Of a stretch of DNA of 64,000 bases, positions 32,033 through 41,191 are shown one piece after another; the first letter of the stretch is position 1; the number at the start of each line of letters is the position of its first letter. Origin of the DNA: an uncultured Eubacterium sp. (GTDB lineage Bacteria; Bacillota; Clostridia; Lachnospirales; Lachnospiraceae); the NCBI RefSeq assembly GCF_934295145.1, contig NZ_CAKRAS010000003.1, positions 1-64,000 on the forward strand, in the 5' to 3' direction. The position numbers were made by a program, and so were the translations under genes. Under the pieces are notes generated by a model. The model had not been told where the DNA came from and made no database searches. It was given only the letters and a program-made list of their open reading frames with translations.

Positions 32033-32785
32033 ATGATTGTTCTTAAAAAAATACAATCCGTTTCTGTACATATATCTCACGAAAACAGATTGTATTTGAA
32101 AAAAGAACAGGCTGATAAGGCATATGAGGGGCTGATTTACGAACTTGATATGGCAAAAGCTATGGCTGATGCAGATCTTGTCATTGAGTCTCTTTCCGAG
32201 GATCCGAAAGCCAAAATTGAGTTTTATCAGGCAATGGCTCCATTACTTCCGGAGAAAACAGTGGTCGTAACTAATTCTTCCACAATGCTTCCAAGTACTT
32301 TTGCATCTTATACAGGCAGACCGGAAAAGTATCTGGCACTTCATTTTGCAAATGAAATATGGAAAAACAATACGGCTGAGATCATGGGACACCCGGGAAC
32401 AGATCAGAAATACTATGATGAAGTCGTTGCATTTGCAAAAGAAATCGGAATGATTCCGTTACAGCTGAAAAAAGAGCAGCCGGGATATATCTTGAATTCT
32501 CTGCTGGTTCCGTTCCTGAATGCCGGACAGGCCTTATATGCAAACGACGTAGCCGATCCGCAAACTATCGATCTGACCTGGATGCTTGGAACCGGAGCAC
32601 CACTTGGACCGTTCCGTATTCTGGATATTGTCGGACTGGATACCGCTTACAATATCGTAATGATGAATCCTGAGGCAAAGAATCCAGAGACATTACCGGG
32701 CAAGATTGCCACTCGTCTGAAAGAATTTATTGATGCAGGTAAGAAAGGTGTTGCAACTGGAGAAGGATTCTATAAATATAATTAA
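32033..32785 (+). pseudogene. 3-hydroxyacyl-CoA dehydrogenase lacking its NAD-binding N-terminus
   Basis: From about residue 28 the 250-residue frame matches 3-hydroxyacyl-CoA dehydrogenases: ADADLVIESLSEDPKAK, VVVTNSSTMLPSTFA, YLALHFANEIWKNNTAEIMG, GYILNSLLVPFLNAG, TWMLGTGAPLGPFRILDIVG. The first ~70 residues of a normal enzyme, including the GxGxxG NAD-binding loop, are missing and replaced by an unrelated segment containing an inverted repeat (32049-32097). No SD is present. It is probably a 5'-deleted pseudogene, although the promoter at 31992 is intact. Confidence 0.8.
32049..32097. repeat. Inverted repeat at the 5' breakpoint of the dehydrogenase gene
   Basis: AAATACAATC (32049-32058) and GATTGTATTT (32088-32097) are perfect 10-bp arms around a 29-bp centre. 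The element lies exactly where homology to the dehydrogenase begins, so it may mark a deletion or small-element scar. Confidence 0.5.
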
Positions 32786-32795
32786 ATACATGTTC

Positions 32796-32830
32796 AAAAA
32801 GAATCTGTCCAGTTCGGGCAGATTCTTTTT
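32796..32830. terminator. Bidirectional terminator
   Basis: AAAAAGAATCTGTCC and GGGCAGATTCTTTTT form a strong stem with loop AGTTC, with U-tracts on both strands. It separates the convergent dehydrogenase remnant and rqcH. Confidence 0.9.
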
Positions 32831-32846
32831 AGTCAATAATTAAAAA

Positions 32847-34586
32847 TTATTCCGAAACCAGTTTCAGCCCCGTAATGTCCGGCTGAATAGTAAGAGAGTA
32901 GTTTGTATAGTAGACTACAAATCCTGGTTTTGCTTTATTTGGTTTCTTTACATTCTTTTTCTGCAGATAATCAATTTCTACCTTTTCGTTGCCACGTCCC
33001 TTGGAATAAAAAGCAGCGAGTCGTCCGGCTTCTTCAAAGGTACGATCCGGCATTTCACCAGTTTTGGTTTTCACAAGTACATGGGAACCCGGCATTCCTT
33101 TTGCATGGAACCACCAGTCGTTACCTTCAGCAAATTTGAACGTCAGCTCATCGTTCTGGAAGTTATTTTTGCCGACATAAATGTCAAATCCATCGCTGGA
33201 ACGGTAGTGGTACGGTTTGCTCTTGCCCTGTGTCTTCTTTTTGGAATATTTGTGCTTAATATACCCGCTTTCCATCATCTCTTCCTTGATCTGCTGCAAG
33301 TCGGCTTCCGTCTCTGCAATATCCAGGGCAGTGGCGATGGAATCCAGATGATCGATCTCAAGCTGTGTATCCTCAATCAGATCCGTCAGTGCCTCATAAG
33401 TACGCTTCAGTTTTGCATACCGGTCAAAATATTTTTTTGCATTATCCAGTGGTGAGATTGTATCGTCCAGAGGAATATGGATTGTTTCATTTGTATAGTA
33501 ATTTAACGCATCAAATCCTTTGCAGCCTTCTTCCAGCTGATAGCCGTAAGTATGGATCAGTTCGCCGTATACTTTGTATTTTTCCCGTTTTTCTGTATCT
33601 TTTAACTGTTTTTTCTGCAGATCATATTTTTTGCGGTTTCGTTCTAACAGTGTATTGATCACATGACGCAGATCTGCAGATTTCTGACGCATCCGGGTGT
33701 AAAGACTGCGCTGCGCATAATAGTTTTCCAGTACCTCAGAGATAGAATCGTAAGGAACGATCGTATCGGAAGCATAGGAAGTCAGCGGGATTGCTGCATA
33801 CTCAATTGGTTCATCCTGATGCATAATGATGTTCGGGTAAAAACGACCTTCCCGGATATCTGACATGGCAGCCAGAAAAACTTCTGTCAGTTTCTGCTGC
33901 TCAGCTTCTGTCAGTGAAGCGCATGGAGCATCACCGTCCACATTTGCCCGATAGCAGAATTCATTGGCAGCTAGCGGACTGATGCCGGTATAGGATGTAT
34001 AAATTGCTTTTGCGGCGCTGCATGGTTTCTGTAATGCGTGTGCTATAAAATGTTCCCCGGTTTCTTCCAGCGGGTTTATTTTGTCCTGCTGCGCCGGTAT
34101 GAAATAGGTGCGTCCCGGAAGTACCTCACGAACAGAACTTACCTGTGCAGAAATGTGTTTGATACTGTCAAGGATCATGTCATTTTCATCACAGAAGATA
34201 ATGTTGCTGTGTTTTCCCATCAGTTCAATGATCAGTTTTTTGTGCCTTAGATCACCCAGATCATCCAGATGCTCAATTTCAAACACGATAATACGCTCCA
34301 TACCCGGCTGGGTAATGGATATGATGCGTCCGTTTGCCACATGTTTTCGAAGCAGCATGCAGAAATTTGGTGCTGTCATCGGGCTGGGCTTATTTTTATC
34401 TGAAATATAAACCAGTGGCAGTGACGCACTGGCAGACAAAAGCAGACGTTTCTGACCGGAAGTTCCTTTTAAGGTGAGAAGTAATTCATCTTTTTCCGGC
34501 TGAGCAATTTTGCTCAAACGTGCATTTGTGAAATTTTCCTTTAATTCTTTTGCCAGACTGGCAACTACGATTCCATCAAGAGCCAT
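32847..34586 (-). CDS. rqcH: Rqc2/NEMF homologue RqcH (NFACT protein)
   Basis: The 579-residue product has the NFACT-N domain (MALDGIVVASLAKELKENF, LLLSASASLPLVYI, PNFCMLLRKHVANGRI), HhH and coiled-coil middle (LRHVINTLLERNRKKYDLQKK) and a C-terminal NFACT-R domain (YRSSDGFDIYVGKNNFQND, DWWFHAKGMPGSHVLVK). RqcH binds obstructed 50S subunits and recruits tRNA-Ala to add alanine tails for degradation; older annotation calls it a fibronectin-binding protein. AGGAGGAG lies 4 bp before the ATG. Convergent with the pseudogene, divergent from the MATE gene. Confidence 0.93.
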   Translation of the reverse strand: MALDGIVVASLAKELKENFTNARLSKIAQPEKDELLLTLKGTSGQKRLLLSASASLPLVYISDKNKPSPMTAPNFCMLLRKHVANGRIISITQPGMERIIVFEIEHLDDLGDLRHKKLIIELMGKHSNIIFCDENDMILDSIKHISAQVSSVREVLPGRTYFIPAQQDKINPLEETGEHFIAHALQKPCSAAKAIYTSYTGISPLAANEFCYRANVDGDAPCASLTEAEQQKLTEVFLAAMSDIREGRFYPNIIMHQDEPIEYAAIPLTSYASDTIVPYDSISEVLENYYAQRSLYTRMRQKSADLRHVINTLLERNRKKYDLQKKQLKDTEKREKYKVYGELIHTYGYQLEEGCKGFDALNYYTNETIHIPLDDTISPLDNAKKYFDRYAKLKRTYEALTDLIEDTQLEIDHLDSIATALDIAETEADLQQIKEEMMESGYIKHKYSKKKTQGKSKPYHYRSSDGFDIYVGKNNFQNDELTFKFAEGNDWWFHAKGMPGSHVLVKTKTGEMPDRTFEEAGRLAAFYSKGRGNEKVEIDYLQKKNVKKPNKAKPGFVVYYTNYSLTIQPDITGLKLVSE

Positions 34587-34862
34587 AAAACTCCTCCTAA
34601 CTAACTATCTGAACCATATTTTTCCACACAACAATATTGTTACCTTGCCTTGTAATACTGCAAATTTCGTGAAAAAAATGCAATTCGCTAATGACAAAAT
34701 GGTAGCATGATTTTCATAAAAAAGCAAATTTAAACTGGAAAAACCATAAATGCTGTGGTATTATATTGGATGTTTGACTACAGGAAACAAGAATATAGAA
34801 ATTTTTAGTACTTTGTCACTGACGAAATAAGAGATAGAGAGAAAAGAAAGGAGTTTTTTACA

Positions 34863-36242
34863 ATGCAAACAGAAGAGAAGAATCCACTTGCCACACAAAA
34901 GGTAAGTTCTCTGATTTTAAAATTTACCATTCCGGCCATTATCAGTATGATGGTAAGTTCTTTATATAATATTGTAGATCAGATTTTTATCGGTCAGGGT
35001 GTTGGTATGCTGGGTAATGCGGCAACGAATATTGCATTTCCGGTAAATATCATTTGTACGGCAGTGGCACTTTTGCTTGGAATCGGCAGTGCTTCCAATT
35101 TTAATCTGAAATCCGGCGCCGGACACACAGAAGAAGCGAAAAATTATGCCGGTAACGGTCTTACCATGCTTGTGGTATGTGGCGTGATCATCACCGCTGT
35201 TACATTATTGTTTTTAACTCCATTGATGCATATTTTCGGAGCAACCGAAGAGGTGCTGTCGTATGCCATTGATTACACGGGCATCACAGCCATCGGTGTA
35301 CCATTCCTGACACTGACCACCGGTGGATGCCATCTGGTGCGTGCGGACAGAAGCCCTTCTTTTTCCATGGCCTGTATGCTGACAGGTGCGATCATCAACA
35401 CGATCCTGGATCCGTTATTTATTTTTGCCTTCCACTGGGGGATTAAAGGTGCTGCCTGGGCGACCGTTCTGGGACAGGTTGTTTCCGGTGTTATGATCCT
35501 GGTGTATTTCTGGAAATTTTCCAAAATGAAACTGACCCGTCAGCAGCTGATTCCAAAAGGAAAATACCTGGGTGAGATCACAGCTCTTGGACTTGCTTCC
35601 GGAATCAATCAGGTGGCCATGGCAATCATTCAGATCACGATGAACAATATCCTGCGGAAATACGGAGCCATTTCTGATTACGGTGCGGATATTCCAATTG
35701 CCTGTGCGGGAATTATTTCCAAGGTAAATATGATCTTCATGTCCATCGGAATTGGTATTTCACAGGGCTGTCAGCCAATTTTTGGATTTAACTACGGAGC
35801 GGAAAAATTTGAGCGTGTACGGGAAACCTACAAAAAAGCGGCTGTTGCAGCTGTTATTGCCGGTATTGTGTTTTTTGCCTGCTTCCAGTTGTTCCCACGC
35901 CAGATCATTTCCCTGTTCGGTGGTGGAAGCGAAGCATATTTCCGGTTTGCGGAACGGTATTTCCGTATTTTTATGTTTATGACATTCATCAATGGTATCC
36001 AGCCGATGTCCTCCGGATTTTTTACATCTATCGGAAAGGCGAAACTTGGTATGATCGTGTCTCTGACCCGCCAGATCATGTTTTTATTGCCACTGATCCT
36101 GATCCTTCCTGTATTTATGGGAATCGATGGTGTCATGTATGCGGGACCGATTGCAGATCTGGCCGCAGCGGTTATTACCATATGGTATGTGTATCTTCAG
36201 TTCAAAGATATGCGCCAGAAAGAAGCTAGACTGAAACAATAA
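34863..36242 (+). CDS. MATE family efflux transporter
   Basis: The 459-residue, 12-TM protein has two homologous halves (ILKFTIPAIISMMVSSLYNIVDQIFIGQ and, later, GLASGINQVAMAIIQITMNNIL). It belongs to the DinF/NorM-like MATE superfamily exporting cations or drugs by Na+/H+ antiport; substrate unknown. AAAGGAG lies 10 bp before the ATG. The 276-bp gap to the divergent rqcH holds an extended -10 (TGGTATTAT around 34755) that probably serves this gene and otherwise shows nothing clear. Confidence 0.93.
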   Translation: MQTEEKNPLATQKVSSLILKFTIPAIISMMVSSLYNIVDQIFIGQGVGMLGNAATNIAFPVNIICTAVALLLGIGSASNFNLKSGAGHTEEAKNYAGNGLTMLVVCGVIITAVTLLFLTPLMHIFGATEEVLSYAIDYTGITAIGVPFLTLTTGGCHLVRADRSPSFSMACMLTGAIINTILDPLFIFAFHWGIKGAAWATVLGQVVSGVMILVYFWKFSKMKLTRQQLIPKGKYLGEITALGLASGINQVAMAIIQITMNNILRKYGAISDYGADIPIACAGIISKVNMIFMSIGIGISQGCQPIFGFNYGAEKFERVRETYKKAAVAAVIAGIVFFACFQLFPRQIISLFGGGSEAYFRFAERYFRIFMFMTFINGIQPMSSGFFTSIGKAKLGMIVSLTRQIMFLLPLILILPVFMGIDGVMYAGPIADLAAAVITIWYVYLQFKDMRQKEARLKQ

Positions 36243-36260
36243 ATTAGAACGCAGAAATAT

Positions 36261-36289
36261 TTGACTTCCGTAAAAAAACATTTTATAAT
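36261..36289 (+). promoter_or_regulatory. Promoter of the yicC-remA-gmk-rpoZ operon
   Basis: TTGACT (36261-36266), 17 bp, TATAAT (36284-36289). The leader then holds a hairpin TTATGCAG...CTGCATAA around 36298-36325. Confidence 0.8.
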
Positions 36290-36355
36290 AAATTGATTAT
36301 GCAGGGCAGAAGGCTTCTGCATAAACAGAATTCGAGATAAAGCAGGTGCAGACAC

Positions 36356-37234
36356 ATGATAAAAAGTATGACAGGATTTGGCCGCTGCGAACTTTCTAAT
36401 GATAAGAGAAAGATCACGGTTGAGTTAAAATCCGTAAACCACAGATACCTCGATATAAATATCCGTATGCCGAAGAAGTTGAATTTCTTTGAAGCTGCTA
36501 TCCGCAGTCTGCTGAAAGAATATATGCAGCGCGGAAAAGTAGATGTGTTTATCAGCTACGAAGATTTTTCCGAGCAGACCATGGCGGTTAAGTACAATGC
36601 CGCAATTGCCCGAGAGTATCTTGGCTATCTGCAGCAAATGGCAGATGAATTGAACCTGGAAAATGATATCAGAGTCAGCACATTATCCAGATATCCGGAA
36701 GTATTGACCATGGAAGAGCAGACACCGGATGAGGAGGAACTCTGGTCACAGTTAGAGCAGACAATCCGTAATGCCTGTACACAGTTTGCCCAAACCCGTG
36801 CTGTGGAAGGTGCGCATCTGAAACAGGATCTGGTAGAAAAACTGCATCACATGAAGTTAAATGTCGATAAGGTGGAGGAACGTGCACCGCAGATCGTGAG
36901 GGAGTACCGTACAAAACTGGAAGAAAAAGTACAGGAACTGCTTGGTGATACCCAGATTGATGAGGCGAGACTGTCCACAGAGATTATTCTGTTTGCTGAT
37001 AAAATCTGTACAGATGAGGAAACCGTTCGCCTGAAAAGCCATATCACATCCATGTTAAATGCACTGGATGGAAATGAGGGCATCGGACGTAAGCTGGATT
37101 TCATCGCGCAGGAAATGAACCGTGAAGCCAACACGATCCTGTCCAAATCAAATGATCTGGAGACTTCAGGCATTGCAATTGAGTTAAAAACAGAGATTGA
37201 GAAAGTGCGGGAACAGATTCAGAACATTGAATAA
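36356..37234 (+). CDS. YicC family endoribonuclease-like protein
   Basis: The 292-residue protein starts with the invariant MIKSMTGFGRCE and has the YicC N-terminal domain and the C-terminal DUF1732 (GRKLDFIAQEMNREANTILSKSNDLE). YicC homologues are reported to be endoribonucleases; the role in Firmicutes is unclear. It heads the conserved yicC-remA-gmk-rpoZ order with tight spacing. Confidence 0.95.
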   Translation: MIKSMTGFGRCELSNDKRKITVELKSVNHRYLDINIRMPKKLNFFEAAIRSLLKEYMQRGKVDVFISYEDFSEQTMAVKYNAAIAREYLGYLQQMADELNLENDIRVSTLSRYPEVLTMEEQTPDEEELWSQLEQTIRNACTQFAQTRAVEGAHLKQDLVEKLHHMKLNVDKVEERAPQIVREYRTKLEEKVQELLGDTQIDEARLSTEIILFADKICTDEETVRLKSHITSMLNALDGNEGIGRKLDFIAQEMNREANTILSKSNDLETSGIAIELKTEIEKVREQIQNIE

Positions 37235-37245
37235 AAGGAGTAGAT

Positions 37246-37506
37246 ATGGCAGGATTGATCAATATCGGTTTTGGAAATGTGGTAAACACAGATAAAATCG
37301 TAACTATCATTAATCCGGACTCTGCACCGGCCAAACGAATCGTTCAGAAAGCCAAAGAATCCGAGCGGATCGTGGATGCCACGCAGGGCAGAAGAACAAA
37401 AAGCATTATTCTGACCGACAGTGAACATGTGATATTGTCTGCACTTCAGCCGGATACACTGGCTGGCAGATTTCAAAATACACAAGAGCATAAAGAAATG
37501 CTGTAA
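37246..37506 (+). CDS. remA: RemA-type extracellular matrix regulator (DUF370)
   Basis: The 86-residue protein matches RemA: MAGLINIGFGNVVNTDKIVTI, INPDSAPAKRIVQKAKE, DATQGRRTKSIILTDSEHVILS. RemA is a DNA-binding activator of biofilm matrix genes in Bacillus that forms octameric rings. AAAAGGAG lies before the ATG. Conserved place just before gmk. Confidence 0.95.
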   Translation: MAGLINIGFGNVVNTDKIVTIINPDSAPAKRIVQKAKESERIVDATQGRRTKSIILTDSEHVILSALQPDTLAGRFQNTQEHKEML

Positions 37507-37521
37507 AGAGGAGATTGAGTC

Positions 37522-38163
37522 ATGGCAGATTCAGGATTTTTAATTGTAATATCAGGATTTTCGGGTTCTGGAAAAGGAACAATCATGAAAGAGCTAATCG
37601 CGCGTTATCCGGATGAATACGCGTTATCCATCTCAGCCACCACCCGCGGACCGCGTGAGGGAGAGCAAAATGGAAGAGAATATTTTTTCAAAACAAAAGA
37701 AGAATTTCTTACTATGATTGAGAATGGTCAGCTTCTGGAACATGCGCAGTATGTGGAAAACTACTATGGTACACCGAAAGCTTATGTGGAGGAACAGCTG
37801 CAAGCCAACAAAAACGTAATTCTTGAGATTGAAATTCAGGGTGCGTTAAAGATCAAAGAGCAGTTCCCGCAGACTTTGCTACTGTTTGTTACACCTCCTT
37901 CCGCACAGATCTTAAAAGACCGTCTGACCGGACGTGGTACGGAGACAGAAGAAGTCATTAATTCCAGACTTTCCAGAGCCATTGAGGAAGCGGACGGCTG
38001 TGAAGTATATGATTATCTGGTCATCAACGATGAACTGGATGAGGCAGTAGAACATGTACACCAGATTATTCGGAGTGAGCATCAGCGTATGCAGCATAAC
38101 CTGAATACCATTGAGACAATAAAAAATGATTTAAAACAATTTGTGAAAGGAGATTTATCATGA
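37522..38163 (+). CDS. gmk: Guanylate kinase
   Basis: The 213-residue P-loop kinase phosphorylates GMP to GDP. Motifs: Walker A VISGFSGSGKGTIMKEL (a GSGKG variant), SISATTRGPREGEQNGREYFF and ILEIEIQGALKIKEQFP. The C-terminus overlaps rpoZ by ATGA (38160-38163), indicating translational coupling. Confidence 0.97.
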   Translation: MADSGFLIVISGFSGSGKGTIMKELIARYPDEYALSISATTRGPREGEQNGREYFFKTKEEFLTMIENGQLLEHAQYVENYYGTPKAYVEEQLQANKNVILEIEIQGALKIKEQFPQTLLLFVTPPSAQILKDRLTGRGTETEEVINSRLSRAIEEADGCEVYDYLVINDELDEAVEHVHQIIRSEHQRMQHNLNTIETIKNDLKQFVKGDLS

Positions 38164-38420
38164 TACATCCATCTTATAATGAATTAATGAAAGTCGTAAA
38201 TAATAACGCCGAGTATGGTGAGGAGCCGGTTGTAAACAGCCGTTACTCCATCGTCATTGCATCTGCAAAACGTGCCCGTCAGATTATCGGCGGAGCTGAG
38301 CCGACTGTTCCAAACGCAGCAGGCAAGAAACCGTTATCTATCGCAGTAGAGGAGTTATACACAGGAAATGTAAAAATCCTCGGTGAAGATGATGATGTAA
38401 AAGAAGAGGGTGACCGCTAG
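38160..38420 (+). CDS. rpoZ: RNA polymerase omega subunit
   Basis: The 86-residue product has the omega pattern MIHPSYNELMKVVNNNAEYG, SRYSIVIASAKRARQIIGG and PLSIAVEELYTGNVKI. It assists folding and assembly of the beta' subunit. AAAGGAG precedes the overlapping start. Last gene of the operon, followed by a terminator. Confidence 0.94.
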   Translation: MIHPSYNELMKVVNNNAEYGEEPVVNSRYSIVIASAKRARQIIGGAEPTVPNAAGKKPLSIAVEELYTGNVKILGEDDDVKEEGDR

Positions 38421-38439
38421 GGAAGCCCCCTTGATTCAC

Positions 38440-38473
38440 ATGCTGCCTTCCAAAAGGCAGCATTGTTGTTTGT
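38440..38473 (+). terminator. Terminator after rpoZ
   Basis: ATGCTGCCTT (38440-38449), loop CCAA, AAGGCAGCAT (38454-38463), then TGTTGTTT. A perfect 10-bp stem. Confidence 0.85.
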
Positions 38474-38483
38474 ATGATAATTT

Positions 38484-38626
38484 GTAACTATTCAGAGTCA
38501 AGCAGATTTACAGAAAAAAATGCGAGTTATGCTTGTATAAACGAGCACTTTTTCTTGTAAATCTATTTGGCGAGAAGCCACATCGAGATGAAGCGTAGCG
38601 AAATCGAGATTGCTCTGAATAGTTAC
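38484..38626. repeat. 143-bp MITE-like element with terminal inverted repeats
   Basis: GTAACTATTCAGAG (38484-38497) and CTCTGAATAGTTAC (38613-38626) are perfect 14-bp terminal inverted repeats. Inside is a second hairpin with arms AGATTTACA (38504-38512) and TGTAAATCT (38556-38564), and a repeated ATCGAGAT. It has no coding capacity. It lies in the gap between rpoZ and rimO. No clear target-site duplication is visible. Confidence 0.75.
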
Positions 38627-38650
38627 GATATTTTTTAATGGAGGAACCAA

Positions 38651-39973
38651 ATGAAAGTATTATTTATTTCACTTGGCTGTGATAAAAACCTTGTCGATTC
38701 TGAATTTATGCTTGGTAAACTGACTCAGCATAAATTTATAGTAACTGATGATGAAACCCAGGCAGATGTCATTGTAGTAAACACCTGCTGTTTCATTCAT
38801 GATGCAAAAGAAGAAAGTATTCAGTCCATTCTTGACATGGCACAGTACCGTACCAGCGGCTCCTGTAAGGCATTGATCGTCTGCGGATGTCTGGCAGAAC
38901 GTTATCGGGACGAAATTTTAAAAGAGATTCCGGAAGTGGATGCGGTCCTTGGAACCAACTCCACAGAGAAGATCTGCGAGGCCATTGAAAAAGTTCTGCT
39001 TGGTGATAAATATGAGGTATACGAGCCGTTGACAAATATCGAGTCACATGAAGCAAAACGAAGCGTATCCACCGGCGGACATTATGCGCATCTGAAGATT
39101 GCAGAGGGATGCAGCAAACATTGTACTTACTGTATTATTCCTTCCATCCGCGGTGATTTTCGCTCTGTTCCGATGGAAGAGATTTTAAGCCAGGCCAGAG
39201 ATCTGGCAGAGGCAGGTGTCAAAGAGCTGATCCTGGTTGCGCAGGAGACAACCCTTTACGGAATTGATCTGTATGGCAAAAAATCCCTGCATATCCTGCT
39301 GAACGAGTTAAACAAAATTCCGGGCATTTACTGGATCCGTCTGATGTACTGTTATCCGGAAGAGATCTACGATGAACTGATCGAAGCAATCCGTGACAAC
39401 GAAAAAGTCTGTCATTATATTGATATGCCAATCCAGCACATCAATTCTGATATTTTGAAACGTATGGGCAGAAAGACCAATCGGGAAATGCTGGAAGAAA
39501 AAATTGCGGCACTCCGTGCATCAATTCCTGATATTGCAATCCGTACTACATTGATCTGCGGTTTCCCGGGTGAGACATCCCAGCAGCACGAAGAACTGAT
39601 GGAATTCTTAAATGAGACAGAATTTGACCGCCTTGGTGCATTTACTTACTCTCCAGAGGAGAATACACCGGCTGCTACCTTTGATAATCAGGTAGAAGAG
39701 TCTGTGAAAGAAGATTGGCAGGCCGATGTCATGGAACTTCAGGAAGAAATCATTCTAGACAAGAATGAGACCATGATCGGACAGGAAATTCTTGTTATGA
39801 TCGAAGGAAAAGTAGCAGATGAAAATGCATACGTGGGAAGAAGTTACCGTGATGCGCCGGATATTGACGGTCTTGTCTTTGTAAACACAGACGTGGAACT
39901 GGTAAGCGGTGATTTTGTGAAAGTCCGCATTACAGGTGCATATGAGTATGACTTGATTGGGGAACTGATCTGA
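38651..39973 (+). CDS. rimO: Ribosomal protein S12 methylthiotransferase
   Basis: The 440-residue radical SAM enzyme has the N-terminal MTTase cluster (LFISLGCDKNLVDSE, NTCCFIHDAKEESI, IVCGCLAERY), the radical SAM motif CSKHCTYC with IIPSIRGDFRS and a C-terminal TRAM domain. It thiomethylates an aspartate of ribosomal protein S12. DAPDIDGLVFVN is typical of RimO rather than MiaB. TGGAGG lies before the ATG. Confidence 0.96.
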   Translation: MKVLFISLGCDKNLVDSEFMLGKLTQHKFIVTDDETQADVIVVNTCCFIHDAKEESIQSILDMAQYRTSGSCKALIVCGCLAERYRDEILKEIPEVDAVLGTNSTEKICEAIEKVLLGDKYEVYEPLTNIESHEAKRSVSTGGHYAHLKIAEGCSKHCTYCIIPSIRGDFRSVPMEEILSQARDLAEAGVKELILVAQETTLYGIDLYGKKSLHILLNELNKIPGIYWIRLMYCYPEEIYDELIEAIRDNEKVCHYIDMPIQHINSDILKRMGRKTNREMLEEKIAALRASIPDIAIRTTLICGFPGETSQQHEELMEFLNETEFDRLGAFTYSPEENTPAATFDNQVEESVKEDWQADVMELQEEIILDKNETMIGQEILVMIEGKVADENAYVGRSYRDAPDIDGLVFVNTDVELVSGDFVKVRITGAYEYDLIGELI

Positions 39974-39992
39974 TACGAGATAGGAGGAACTT

Positions 39993-40556
39993 ATGAATTT
40001 ACCTAATAAACTTACGATTTTTCGTGTGATCTTAATTCCATTTTTTGTATTTTTCCTGTTGACGGATGTACTTGGAGCAGCCGGAGACTATCTGGCACTT
40101 GTCATCTTTATCGTTGCCAGTCTGACTGATATGCTGGATGGAAAAATTGCCAGAAAATATAATCTGGTTACAAATTTTGGAAAATTTATGGACCCGTTGG
40201 CAGACAAACTGCTGGTGTGTTCTGCAATGATCTGTCTGGTAGACCTGAAATTACTGCCGTCATGGATCGTAATCATCATCATTGCCCGTGAATTTATCAT
40301 CAGCGGATTCCGTCTCATTGCTGCAGAGCATCAGATCGTTATCGCTGCAAGCATGTGGGGCAAATTTAAGACGACATTTCAGATGTCCATGATCATTTTG
40401 CTGATCCTGAACATGAACTTTGACGTATATGTAGCTGGTGTTGGCATCATTCATGTACTGGCACTGATCGCAACGTATGTGGCACTGGTTCTGACTGTTG
40501 TGTCTCTGATTGATTATCTCTGCAAAAACAAAGCAGTTTTAAAAGAGCAGGATTAA
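39993..40556 (+). CDS. pgsA: CDP-diacylglycerol-glycerol-3-phosphate 3-phosphatidyltransferase
   Basis: The 187-residue membrane enzyme makes phosphatidylglycerolphosphate. It has MNLPNKLTIFRVILIPFFVF, the CDP-alcohol phosphotransferase motif SLTDMLDGKIARKYN...GKFMDPLADKLL (DGxxAR-x8-Gx3Dx3D) and four or more TM helices. TAGGAGG precedes the ATG. It follows rimO by 19 bp, a conserved pairing in Firmicutes. Confidence 0.95.
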   Translation: MNLPNKLTIFRVILIPFFVFFLLTDVLGAAGDYLALVIFIVASLTDMLDGKIARKYNLVTNFGKFMDPLADKLLVCSAMICLVDLKLLPSWIVIIIIAREFIISGFRLIAAEHQIVIAASMWGKFKTTFQMSMIILLILNMNFDVYVAGVGIIHVLALIATYVALVLTVVSLIDYLCKNKAVLKEQD

Positions 40557-40608
40557 TCAGGTGTCATGAAAGTACATAGTTTAATTTATATTATTTAGGA
40601 GGTCCGCT

Positions 40609-41163
40609 ATGAGAATTATAGCCGGAACAGCCCGCAGTATGCCATTAAAAACCATTGAAGGCAAAGATACGCGGCCTACAACCGATCGAATCAAAGAAAC
40701 ATTATTTAATATCATACAGATGGAAGTGCCAGGTTCTGTTTTTTTGGATCTGTTTGCCGGGAGTGGTGCCATCGGTCTGGAAGCAGTCAGCCGTGGGGCC
40801 AAAAAAGCTGTATTTGTAGAAAATAGCAAGAAGGCAGCTGCCTGCATTCAGGAAAACATCCGATTTACAAAATTTACCTCCAGCTGTGATCTGAAATGTA
40901 TGGACGCATTATCTGCACTCCGCATGCTAGAACGCAGATATGTGTTTGATATCATCTTTATGGATCCGCCATATGAACAGGGACTGGAATACGATGCCCT
41001 GGCACATTTAAAAGATTCCTCTATTCTGAACGAAGATACACTGATCATCGTGGAAGAATCTCTTGAGACAGATCCGTACGAAATGGAAAAATATGGTTTT
41101 GAAATTACACGTGTAAAAAAATATAAAACAAACCAGCACGTGTTCCTGAGAAGAATACAGTAA
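40609..41163 (+). CDS. rsmD: 16S rRNA (guanine966-N2)-methyltransferase
   Basis: The 184-residue SAM-dependent enzyme has MRIIAGTARSMPLKTIEGKD, RPTTDRIKETLFNI, FLDLFAGSGAIGLEAVSRG (SAM loop) and FMDPPYEQG (catalytic DPPY). Full family length. TAGGAGG precedes the ATG. It is followed by coaD, the conserved ylbH-ylbI order. Confidence 0.95.
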   Translation: MRIIAGTARSMPLKTIEGKDTRPTTDRIKETLFNIIQMEVPGSVFLDLFAGSGAIGLEAVSRGAKKAVFVENSKKAAACIQENIRFTKFTSSCDLKCMDALSALRMLERRYVFDIIFMDPPYEQGLEYDALAHLKDSSILNEDTLIIVEESLETDPYEMEKYGFEITRVKKYKTNQHVFLRRIQ

Positions 41164-41188
41164 AGGGGCCTGTGATAAATAAATCACA
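41162..41188 (+). promoter_or_regulatory. SD and bridging hairpin of coaD
   Basis: The SD AAAGGGG (41162-41168, overlapping the rsmD stop) is 23 bases from ATG 41192, too far linearly. Between them TGTGAT (41171-41176) and ATCACA (41183-41188) form a hairpin that would bring the SD to about five bases from the start. Confidence 0.55.
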
Positions 41189-41191
41189 GAT

